A program made the translations under genes and the position numbers. From Schlesneria sp. (GTDB taxonomy: Bacteria > Planctomycetota > Planctomycetia > Planctomycetales > Planctomycetaceae): a stretch of DNA of 11,579 bases. Shown piece after piece: positions 1-5,478 of the stretch. The stretch lies in contig JANXOO010000037.1 in NCBI GenBank assembly GCA_025353525.1, positions 1-11,579 on the forward strand. Reading direction: 5' to 3'. A model generated the notes under the pieces. The model saw nothing but the letters and a program-made list of their open reading frames with translations. It had not been told where the DNA came from and did not search any database. Numbering within the stretch: the first letter of the stretch is position 1; the number at the start of each line of letters is the position of its first letter.

Positions 1-400
1 GATTTATTGAGCCGACTGAATGCAGCGTCTCCGTAAGTCGCTGGATCAGGAATTCAATCCTGCGCTACGCAATATGCGGAGAATCAAATCAATGTCCTGC
101 TTCCCAATACTGTTCGGCACGGCCAGTGTCGGGCGCGTGGATCGGCATTCGACGAAATCCATTTCACGCGATCAGAGCTGGTTGCATCGCTCCACAAGGT
201 GCTGGAATCAAGCGAAGTATGACGAACCACTCACAGGATCCAGGAACTAATAATGCGGATTTACTGAGATCAAAGAAATTGGTTCCGGGCACCTTTCAGC
301 GACTCCGGAGAAAAATTGAACCACGAAAAACACGAAAATAAACCGGCCGAGGCGAGCCCAGTGGCGTCAGCCCAATGGTACTCCCTTTGTCGAAACGACA
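1..400. other. Gene-free stretch with possible gene debris
   Basis: I see no convincing intact gene here. One frame on the plus strand is open from about 37 to a TGA at 220-222 and ends in a protein-like tail (FDEIHFTRSELVASLHKVLE), but it has no start codon and is closed upstream by TAA at 34-36, so it may be the decayed 3' end of a gene. A different plus frame is open from the left edge to 341 but reads as low-quality sequence. From about 284 onward the text is repeat-like. A half copy of the palindromic repeat found at the IS insertion site (GGCGAGCC followed by GGCGT-AGCCC) lies at about 350-373. Confidence 0.4.
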
Positions 401-479
401 AGGTAGCCCGAAGCGTTAGCGAGGGAGTCCAGGCGAGTGAAAACAGGCGAAACTCCCTCGCTAACGCTTCGGGCCACCT
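401..479. repeat. 28-bp near-perfect inverted repeat (REP-like palindrome)
   Basis: The arms 401-428 and 452-479 are reverse complements with a single mismatch (position 405 against 475), separated by a 23-nt loop. The core is GCCCGAAGCGTTAGCGAGGG. No T-run follows on either strand, so it is not a standard intrinsic terminator. It is flanked by shorter related pieces: GGCGTCAGCCC at 363-373 and GGGCGTCAGCCC at 495-506. Repeats of this kind are, to my knowledge, common between planctomycete genes; that is recollection, not a search. Confidence 0.85.
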
Positions 480-515
480 AAAGTGAGTGCCATAGGGCGT
501 CAGCCCTGGGATTCT

Positions 516-701
516 TCAGAGCCAACGGGGATACGGCACGTTAAGATGTGAGAGGAGCGCCGAGTCAGCAGTAAGTACAGCGGTGATCGCCATACCCCGT
601 TTGCGGTCAACTGCTTGCGTCAGAATCACATCCAGTTCGAATAGCTCCGCTGCGGCTAAAGTGCTGTGTCCCCTTTGTTCTGCAACGATTTGTGACAGGT
701 T
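516..701 (-). pseudogene. Possible 3' remnant of an unidentified gene
   Basis: On the minus strand a frame of 61 codons reads like real protein, beginning NLSQIVAEQRGHSTLAAAEL and later containing VILTQAVDRKRGMAITAVL, and ends PYPRWL with a TGA at 518-516. Codon choice is varied and coding-like. The frame has no ATG, GTG or TTG before its middle, and upstream it runs into repeat-like intergenic text and then a stop, so if it is genic it has lost its 5' part. I do not recognise the family. It could also be chance; the case rests only on how protein-like the translation looks. Confidence 0.3.
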
Positions 702-916
702 GGAAGTGATGGAATCACCGAGGCACCGAGAAAACGACGATTTGCGTTTGATTCAACGGAAAAAAGAGTGGCTGCCCCTACAGCGCCCGGTCGTTTTTCC
801 GGATGCTTTCCGGGGACGGCGCTTCGTGAGAAGGCCCGCTCTGCTTTGTCCCAGGCTGGTTTGTTATGACCTGTTAGGCCGTAAGAAAATTCGGTCAAGC
901 TTTTCAACCGTCCGAC
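702..916. other. Intergenic stretch downstream of msrA
   Basis: No gene is supported. A minus-strand frame spanning 656-907 looks random and is not followed by a family motif. A weak symmetric element (AGCGCC at 782-787 pairing with GGCGCT at 818-823) is present, but the long loop makes it a poor terminator. I see no clear terminator directly after msrA. Confidence 0.5.
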
Positions 917-1669
917 TCAGTTGGCGTCTTTCAGTTTGTCTTTGAAGACTGCCCGGAATTTGTCGACTTTTCGTTTGATGATGGCCTTGCAATAGGGCTT
1001 GTCGGGATTGTCTTTGAAGTAGTTTTGATGATAGTTCTCACCGGGATAGAACTCCTTGATCGGAGAGATTTCTGTGACGATCGGGGCATCGAATGCTCCC
1101 GAGGTATCGAGTTTTTTCAGATACTCTTTCGCCAGATTCTTTTGGTCATCGTTGTGATAGAAGATCACGGACCTGTACTGGGTCCCGTGATCGGCTCCCT
1201 GTTGATTCAGTGTCGTGGGGTCGTGTGTTTTCCAGAAGATTTCCAACAGATCTTTGTACGACACGATCGTCGGATCGTAAGTGACTCGAATGACTTCGGC
1301 GTGACCCGTTCTGCCCGTTGACACCTGTTCGTACGTGGGGTTCTTCGATTTGCCGCCGCTGTAGCCGGAGACCACCGTCTTGACGCCCTTGCACTGTTGA
1401 AAGACTGCTTCTGTACACCAGAAGCACCCCGACCCGAACGTCGCTTCTTCGGTCGATCCCGTTTCATCGACAGACTTTGCCGGGGCCGGTTTGACTTCCT
1501 TGCCTGGTTGAGGTTTTTCTGTCGGTTCGGCCATGATTTGCTGTCCTTCCACAAAAATGACGACCCCAAAAATAACGGCCACAGCGACGAGCAACCGCGC
1601 GAATGAGGCTCCGCAGAAGGCTCGCCGCGAAATTCGATCGGCAACACGAGCAAAATACTTTGCATTCAT
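917..1669 (-). CDS. msrA: Peptide methionine sulfoxide reductase MsrA, exported or membrane-anchored
   Basis: MsrA reduces methionine-S-sulfoxide in proteins or as free amino acid, using a catalytic Cys. The 250-residue product has the family signature GCFWC at residues 81-85, with catalytic Cys82. It also has GYSGG, NPTYEQVSTGRTGHAE, a THDPTTLNQQGAD-type block, the FYPGENYHQ block and a C-terminal PYC, whose Cys fits a resolving residue. Residues 23-40 are strongly hydrophobic after an Arg-rich start, followed by a Pro/Lys/Glu-rich linker to about 73. This implies export or membrane anchoring with the enzyme outside the cytoplasm. I chose the ATG at 1669 because GAGGA lies 7 nt upstream and because this ATG overlaps the stop of the preceding gene (ATGA). 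The frame runs open to 1915, but that extension is an Arg-rich shadow of the upstream gene. No msrB is visible nearby. Confidence 0.97.
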   Translation of the reverse strand: MNAKYFARVADRISRRAFCGASFARLLVAVAVIFGVVIFVEGQQIMAEPTEKPQPGKEVKPAPAKSVDETGSTEEATFGSGCFWCTEAVFQQCKGVKTVVSGYSGGKSKNPTYEQVSTGRTGHAEVIRVTYDPTIVSYKDLLEIFWKTHDPTTLNQQGADHGTQYRSVIFYHNDDQKNLAKEYLKKLDTSGAFDAPIVTEISPIKEFYPGENYHQNYFKDNPDKPYCKAIIKRKVDKFRAVFKDKLKDAN

Positions 1670-2019
1670 GATCTGTTCCTCTGCGATCGTACGAGATGAT
1701 CGAGTTTCCAAAAGCCACCGGCCAATCCCGTAGCGACGCCGATCAGCCCTGTCGTACAAACTGTGATGACAAAAACATCGAGTGTCAATGTCTCTGACTC
1801 TTTCACCAGACTGAACAGGGCCGCCAGATTGATGCATCCTCCGACGACGGCGCCCAGGACAATCCCGAAAACTGCTCCCGAACGTGTTGCACCGCCGATC
1901 ACGTGAATCGGGCATACGGTCGCATCGTGCCTCGTGTAGTAAGCCGCGATGTCGCGGCTTTGAGCCGATGACAGGGATGTTTCATGTGACGATGGCAATT
2001 GGCATTCACACGGGGACAT
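1666..2019 (-). CDS. Small two-helix membrane protein, co-translated with msrA
   Basis: The predicted 117-residue protein is not one I recognise. It has two likely membrane helices, about residues 46-71 (GAVFGIVLGAVVGG...) and 82-103 (VFVITVCTTGLIGVATGLAG), with a short charged loop between them and a basic tail (RSQRNRS). Its TGA overlaps the ATG of msrA by the ATGA arrangement, which supports translation and coupling. The ATG at 2019 has AGGA 9 nt upstream. However, a palindrome at 1941-1960 lies inside the first third and the first 40 residues are not protein-like. An internal GTG at 1902, just before the helices, is therefore an alternative start, although it lacks a clear ribosome-binding site. 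A role beside MsrA in the membrane is inference only. Confidence 0.7.
   Translation of the reverse strand: MSPCECQLPSSHETSLSSAQSRDIAAYYTRHDATVCPIHVIGGATRSGAVFGIVLGAVVGGCINLAALFSLVKESETLTLDVFVITVCTTGLIGVATGLAGGFWKLDHLVRSQRNRS
1941..1960. repeat. Short perfect palindrome within the start region of the small membrane gene
   Basis: AAGCCGCGA and TCGCGGCTT are perfect 9-nt reverse complements around a 2-nt centre. The palindrome falls inside the predicted reading frame near the N-terminus, which is unusual for an intergenic-type repeat and casts doubt on the upstream start. Confidence 0.7.
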
Positions 2020-2130
2020 TTCCTGATTTCCTGAAAGTGACGAAGGCAGAACGGCATGATGATGTCGTTCAAGAGGCCGGATGATTTGCCAAGCGGTGAA
2101 GCAATTCTCAAATCATTTATTTTGCGGAAA

Positions 2131-2192
2131 CAGGCGAGCCGAGCGGCGTAAGCCCTCGGACTTATCTGCAATTCGGTCCGAGGGCTTACGCC
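2131..2192. repeat. Palindromic repeat, interrupted by the IS (left arm, loop and inner right arm)
   Basis: The left arm is 2131-2161. In place, its inner 17 nt (2145-2161) pair perfectly with 2176-2192 across a 14-nt loop. The outer 14 nt of the left arm (2131-2144) have their partner at 3931-3944, on the far side of the IS. Removing the IS and one copy of the target duplication restores a perfect 31-bp stem. This is direct evidence that the IS landed in a pre-existing palindrome. Confidence 0.93.
2184..2192 (+). repeat. Left 9-bp target-site duplication of the IS
   Basis: GCTTACGCC directly precedes the left terminal inverted repeat and is identical to 3922-3930, directly after the right one. 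A 9-bp duplication fits the IS50/IS10 branch of the IS4 family. Moving the boundary by one base breaks the match, so this solution is well fixed. Confidence 0.93.
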
Positions 2193-2208
2193 CTTTGTAT
2201 TACCCACA
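2193..2208 (+). repeat. Left terminal inverted repeat of the IS
   Basis: CTTTGTATTACCCACA is the exact reverse complement of 3906-3921 (16 of 16). The match fails immediately inside, so 16 bp is the perfect part. Transposase of the IS50 group binds and cuts at such ends. Confidence 0.95.
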
Positions 2209-2486
2209 ATTCTTGCATGTTTTTCAAAAAGATTCGAGCGTTGTCTGCGGTGTCATTCCTTAGTGGCATTGGAGTTAGGTCGGATTTCGTGTATTGGCGT
2301 CGCATTTGCGAGAGAGGGAGACATGCGATGGAATCACAGGGTAGTGGTTCAAATTGGCTCCAGGAAAGTTGGGGTCGGATACGTTCATCGCGAAAAAGAA
2401 TCGTGTGCCGTTGGCTGGGCTCGGTGAGCAGATTTGCTCAACCATTGCGAATGCCGCAGCGTATGGTTCGTGTCATGGATGTTGCG

Positions 2487-3914
2487 ATGACGACCGTCAT
2501 TTTGGAACCGATCGAGTGGGCGAAACAGAATTTTGGTGAGTGTGATTTGGGGGACAAGCGAAGAACGGATCGACTGATTCAATACGCCGTTCAAGCGGCG
2601 AGCCGTCCCGATGCCAGTACTCCCGAGCAGACCGAGACCTGGGGTGATTGCAAGGCGGCTTATCGTCTGTTCAACGAAGAGGACGTGACATTTCAAGCCA
2701 TCATCGCACCTCATTGTGAGATGACGCGCAAGTCGTGTACGCCGGGATCGACGAAGCTCATCATCAACGATACGACGGAAATCGATTACGGTGGACTTCG
2801 TCACGTTAAAGGACTGGGGCCTGTTGGCAATGGTTCCGGACGTGGTTTCTTTCTGCATACAGCGATGATGGTCGATGCAAGCGATGGCCGCATCGAAGGA
2901 CTGGCCGGACAAAAGATCTTCTATCGAAAGCCGCATTCGGCAAAGAAGTGGTCAAAATCGGTTCAACGTCGTTCACCAAAGCGCGAGTCGGTCGTGTGGG
3001 GCGAACTCATGGATGCGGTCGGTTCACCACCCCCGGGAGTCAAATGGGTGCATGTGTGTGATCGTGGAGCCGACGATATTGAGATCTTCTGCCGTGCTCA
3101 ACTGCAGGGTTGTGGTTGGGTGATTCGGGCGAGCAAGCTCAATCGATTCGTGAATTCTGCGGACGGTCGTCGGTTGGAGTTGAAGGACCTGTTGAACGAG
3201 CTGCCCGTCAGTGGATCGAAGCAAGTCCATGTTCCGGCGACACCGAAAACCGCAGCACGCACAGCGGTCGTTGAAGTGCGATTCGGTTCGTTGTCATTTC
3301 CACGTCCGCGAGTCCTCACACCGTGGTTACGCGATGTTTATCGGAAGCAAAAATGCGAGGACTTTCCCTTACCAATGTTCGTCGTTGAACTGCGTGAAGT
3401 CGATCCTCCAAAAGGAGTCGCTCCGTTACGTTGGGTGCTGCTCACGTCCGAGCAGGTCACCAACCTCGACGAGGCACTCACCGTCGTCACTTACTATGAA
3501 CACCGTCCCGCAGTCGAAGATTTTCACAAGGGTCTGAAGTCCGGTAGTCACGTCGAGAAACGATACTACGAGACTGCTGAGCGATTGGAACGCGTGACGG
3601 GAGTGCTGAGTGTCATCGCGATCAGGTTGTTACAGATGCGAACCGCAGCACGCGAAACGCCGAACCGCCCGGCAAAAGAAGTGGCTCCAGCGAGGTGGAT
3701 CAAGCTGGTGCAAAAGCTCCGCAATTTCAAGAATCTTCGACCCGCTGATCCAGAAATGACAATTTACCAATTTATGCGTGCCGTCGCTGGCCTCGGCGGC
3801 CATCTGGGACGTAAAAGCGATGGGGAACCGGGATGGATCACTCTCTGGAGAGGCTTCAACAAGCTCCTGCAAATTGTTCGAGGGGCCGACCTCGAAAGAG
3901 AAAGATGTGGGTAA
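2487..3914 (+). CDS. IS4-family transposase (Tn5/IS50-like DDE enzyme)
   Basis: This cut-and-paste transposase has 475 residues from this start, matching the Tn5 enzyme (476). The N-terminus (WAKQNFGECDLGDKRRTDRL, residues 11-30) is the Tn5-like end-binding domain. Catalytic residues by alignment from memory are Asp95 in NDTTEIDY, Asp192 in CDRGADD and Glu344. Glu344 lies in YEHRPAVEDFHKGLK, a perfect Y-x2-R-x3-E-x6-K signature (Tyr337, Arg340, Glu344, Lys351). The TAA stop lies inside the right terminal repeat. I chose the ATG at 2487 because it aligns with the Tn5 Met1, but it has no good ribosome-binding site. The frame is open back to 2217, and an ATG at 2328 has a strong GAGGGAG 7 nt upstream, giving a 53-residue basic extension, so the true start may be 2328. 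I see no frameshift or lost catalytic residue. Confidence 0.95.
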   Translation: MTTVILEPIEWAKQNFGECDLGDKRRTDRLIQYAVQAASRPDASTPEQTETWGDCKAAYRLFNEEDVTFQAIIAPHCEMTRKSCTPGSTKLIINDTTEIDYGGLRHVKGLGPVGNGSGRGFFLHTAMMVDASDGRIEGLAGQKIFYRKPHSAKKWSKSVQRRSPKRESVVWGELMDAVGSPPPGVKWVHVCDRGADDIEIFCRAQLQGCGWVIRASKLNRFVNSADGRRLELKDLLNELPVSGSKQVHVPATPKTAARTAVVEVRFGSLSFPRPRVLTPWLRDVYRKQKCEDFPLPMFVVELREVDPPKGVAPLRWVLLTSEQVTNLDEALTVVTYYEHRPAVEDFHKGLKSGSHVEKRYYETAERLERVTGVLSVIAIRLLQMRTAARETPNRPAKEVAPARWIKLVQKLRNFKNLRPADPEMTIYQFMRAVAGLGGHLGRKSDGEPGWITLWRGFNKLLQIVRGADLERERCG

Positions 3915-3921
3915 TACAAAG
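3906..3921 (-). repeat. Right terminal inverted repeat of the IS
   Basis: TGTGGGTAATACAAAG is the exact reverse complement of the left end. It contains the transposase stop codon (TAA at 3912-3914), so gene and element end almost together. Confidence 0.95.
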
Positions 3922-3930
3922 GCTTACGCC
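3922..3930 (+). repeat. Right 9-bp target-site duplication of the IS
   Basis: GCTTACGCC repeats 2184-2192 exactly. It is followed at 3931-3944 by the displaced outer part of the palindrome's right arm. Confidence 0.93.
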
Positions 3931-3944
3931 GCTCGGCTCGCCTG
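3931..3944. repeat. Displaced outer right arm of the interrupted palindrome
   Basis: GCTCGGCTCGCCTG is the exact reverse complement of 2131-2144. Together with 2176-2192 it completes the 31-bp stem of the pre-insertion repeat. Confidence 0.93.
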
Positions 3945-3980
3945 GATTCTTGTTCTGCTCTGTGGTTCAAATGATTTTCT

Positions 3981-3996
3981 CTTCGCTTCTGCGAAG
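3981..3996. repeat. Small hairpin after the IS
   Basis: CTTCGC and GCGAAG pair around TTCT. Only a weak T-rich stretch (ATTTC) follows on the plus strand, so a role as terminator for transcripts leaving the IS is possible but weak. Confidence 0.3.
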
Positions 3997-4023
3997 ATTT
4001 CAAAATCCGACGGATCGCATCTG

Positions 4024-4029
4024 ATATGA
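4024..4029 (+). promoter_or_regulatory. Possible -10 element before the methyltransferase gene
   Basis: TATGAT matches the sigma-70 -10 consensus at five of six positions and lies about 58 bp before the chosen start. No good -35 element is found at 16-18 bp upstream, so this is a tentative call. Confidence 0.2.
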
Positions 4030-4087
4030 TTCCTGCCTCAGAAAAACCGGCATGCTTCGCTTACAATTTCCAGGGCGTCCCTTCAAC

Positions 4088-5155
4088 ATGCACGAACTAA
4101 TGCTACCGACGAACGACCCCACGTCGATTTTTGAACTCCTTCGTGGCAGTTATGGCAGCGAATTGCTCGCGGCCGCTGTCAGCCATTTTCACGTATTTGA
4201 ACGGATACACGATTGCGGTGCCGGGGACACCTGTGCGTCGTACACGTTCGAGCAACTCCAGCATAAACTCGGACTTGAACGGAGACCGGCACATGTGCTT
4301 TTCACCGCCCTGATCGCCATGAAACTGCTCGAACTCGATCAGACGGGCGCGTATCGACTGACCGGATTGGCCAAAGAGCACCTCGTTCCAGGAGGAAAAT
4401 ACTTCGTCGGCGACTACATCGGTCTTGCTGCCGGAAGTGCTGGCGTCGTGGAAATGGTGGCCCGGCTTCGCGCAAATCACCCGGCTCGGGCTGAACAGTC
4501 CGATACCGGAGCCGCCTTCATATACCGCGACGGAATGGAATCGGCGATGGATCACGAGGCTTCGGCGCGGCGGTTGACACTTGCCCTGGCTGGCCGTGCA
4601 AAAAACGTTGCTCCGGTACTCGCAGATCGCCTGAACCTGACGGAAGGAACTCTGCTCGACCTTGGAGGGGGGACCGGGATCTACAGTATCGCCTGCCTGC
4701 TGAGGAACCCGCACCTGAAGGCGATCGTCTTTGATCGGCAAGAAGTGCTGAAAGTCGCCTCCGAATTCGCGATCAACCACGGTGTCGCTGACCGTTTGCA
4801 ATTGGTCTCAGGCGACATGTTCGCCGACAAATTGCCGCAGTCCAACGCAATCCTGCTTTCGAACATCTTGCACGACTGGGACGAACCGGAGTGTCGGACG
4901 CTCATCGCCCGTTGCGCGGCAGCGCTGCCAAAAGGCGGACGACTGTATATCCACGACGTATTCCTCGATGACGACCTTGGCGGCCCGCTTCCCATCGCGC
5001 TCTATTCGGCCGCATTATTCACATTGACCGAAGGCCGAGCCTACAGCGCTGCCGAATACCGCGAGTGGTGTACTAGTGCCGGACTGGTCCCCGGAGAAGT
5101 ACAACCAACATTGATCCACTGCGGCGTATTGGAAGCGAGGAAAGTCGAAGGTTGA
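4088..5155 (+). CDS. SAM-dependent O-methyltransferase (Methyltransf_2, PF00891 type)
   Basis: This 355-residue protein is built like the family that includes plant caffeate/flavonoid O-methyltransferases and bacterial CrtF- and DnrK-like enzymes. The N-terminal winged-helix dimerisation region covers about residues 10-100 (FELLRGSYGSELLAAAVSHF; FTALIAMKLLEL; YRLTGLAKEHLV). The C-terminal Rossmann domain has SAM motif I LDLGGGTGIYS at about 190-200 and an acidic FDR after the second strand. It also has the family's ILHDWDEPEC block with the candidate catalytic His262, then LPKGGRLYIHDVF. The small-molecule substrate cannot be read from sequence, and no biosynthetic partner genes are adjacent. 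The frame opens at 4052, but I prefer the ATG at 4088 because family similarity begins just after it. Neither start has a convincing ribosome-binding site; the ATG at 4100 is a third option. Confidence 0.9.
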   Translation: MHELMLPTNDPTSIFELLRGSYGSELLAAAVSHFHVFERIHDCGAGDTCASYTFEQLQHKLGLERRPAHVLFTALIAMKLLELDQTGAYRLTGLAKEHLVPGGKYFVGDYIGLAAGSAGVVEMVARLRANHPARAEQSDTGAAFIYRDGMESAMDHEASARRLTLALAGRAKNVAPVLADRLNLTEGTLLDLGGGTGIYSIACLLRNPHLKAIVFDRQEVLKVASEFAINHGVADRLQLVSGDMFADKLPQSNAILLSNILHDWDEPECRTLIARCAAALPKGGRLYIHDVFLDDDLGGPLPIALYSAALFTLTEGRAYSAAEYREWCTSAGLVPGEVQPTLIHCGVLEARKVEG

Positions 5156-5200
5156 TGACGGAAGGATGAATGTTTCTCGCGATGATCACATCGCACAGTC

Positions 5201-5217
5201 TGACGCTGAAGGCGTCA
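5201..5217. repeat. Mini-hairpin 1 of the convergent gap
   Basis: TGACGC and GCGTCA pair perfectly around TGAAG. It is the first of a series of small hairpins downstream of the methyltransferase gene. No T-run follows. Confidence 0.6.
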
Positions 5218-5224
5218 CAGCGAG

Positions 5225-5262
5225 TAGCCGGGGGCCAGAGCGAAGCATCGACCCCCGGTCAC
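5225..5262 (+). repeat. TAGCCGG-type palindromic repeat, copy 1
   Basis: The stem CCGGGGG (5228-5234) pairs with CCCCCGG (5252-5258), and the loop contains AGCGAAGC. About 34 bp aligns without gaps to the reverse complement of 5445-5478, with the loop nearly identical and the stem changed in a compensating way. Confidence 0.8.
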
Positions 5263-5282
5263 TAATCCCCCCTCATCTCTTC

Positions 5283-5297
5283 GCACCTCGAAGGTGC
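5283..5297. repeat. Mini-hairpin 2 of the convergent gap
   Basis: GCACC and GGTGC pair around TCGAA. It is similar in size to its neighbours, but the stem sequence is unrelated. Confidence 0.5.
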
Positions 5298-5309
5298 CAG
5301 AACCAAACG

Positions 5310-5326
5310 GTCGGATGCCGTCCGAC
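5310..5326. repeat. Mini-hairpin 3 of the convergent gap
   Basis: GTCGGA and TCCGAC pair perfectly around a 5-nt loop, TGCCG. Confidence 0.5.
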
Positions 5327-5409
5327 GAAACGAGATCGCGACTCGCAGATGGTTTTCTTTCGGAATCGCGTTATTCGATCCGTTGCGGTGTTGCGGTTCA
5401 TGGCTTTTG

Positions 5410-5426
5410 GCATCCATTCTGGATGC
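5410..5426. repeat. Mini-hairpin 4 of the convergent gap
   Basis: GCATCCA and TGGATGC pair perfectly around TTC, a 7-bp stem. Confidence 0.6.
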
Positions 5427-5440
5427 GTGACATTTTTGGG

Positions 5441-5478
5441 CGTTCCGGTGGTCGACGCTTCGCTTTGACCACCGGCTA
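5441..5478 (-). repeat. TAGCCGG-type palindromic repeat, copy 2, abutting the stop of the TlpA-fusion gene
   Basis: CCGGTGGTC (5445-5453) and GACCACCGG (5467-5475) form a perfect 9-bp stem with a 13-nt loop. The stem ends one base before the TAG stop of the minus-strand gene, and the repeat's own TAG overlaps that stop. It could act as a 3'-end hairpin for that gene, but no T-run follows. It is homologous to 5225-5262 in the opposite orientation. Confidence 0.8.

Larger units (their letters stand above)
2193..3921 (+). mobile_element. Complete IS4-family insertion sequence (IS50/Tn5 group), 1729 bp
   Basis: The element is bounded by perfect 16-bp terminal inverted repeats (2193-2208 and 3906-3921) and flanked by an exact 9-bp duplication. 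It encodes one transposase with intact DDE and YREK residues, and I find no passenger gene. The unusually long leader of about 290 bp before the homologous transposase start has no other gene. Exact ends, an intact duplication and an intact reading frame suggest a fairly recent, possibly still active insertion. It lies between the divergently oriented small-membrane-protein/msrA pair and the methyltransferase gene. Without it that intergenic gap would be about 330 bp. Confidence 0.95.

Noticed and set aside
401..479. Intrinsic terminator
   Set aside because: The stem is strong, but neither side is followed by a T-run and no gene ends next to it.
917..1915. MsrA with an 82-residue N-terminal extension from 1915
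   Set aside because: The extension is Arg-rich, is the other-frame reading of the small membrane protein gene, and the ATG at 1669 has a ribosome-binding site and a signal-like N-terminus.
2385..2936. 183-codon minus-strand frame inside the transposase gene
   Set aside because: It lies wholly opposite the catalytic transposase frame, has no recognisable motif, and is explained as a shadow.
2193..3921. Composite transposon or passenger gene
   Set aside because: Only one IS copy is present and nothing but transposase is encoded between the ends.
4103..4801. 232-codon minus-strand frame opposite the methyltransferase
   Set aside because: The opposite strand carries clear SAM-binding and catalytic motifs; the antisense frame is not protein-like.
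5201..5478. CRISPR array or riboswitch in the convergent gap
   Set aside because: Hairpins differ in stem sequence and are irregularly spaced, there are no equal repeats or spacers, and the gap lies at gene 3' ends.
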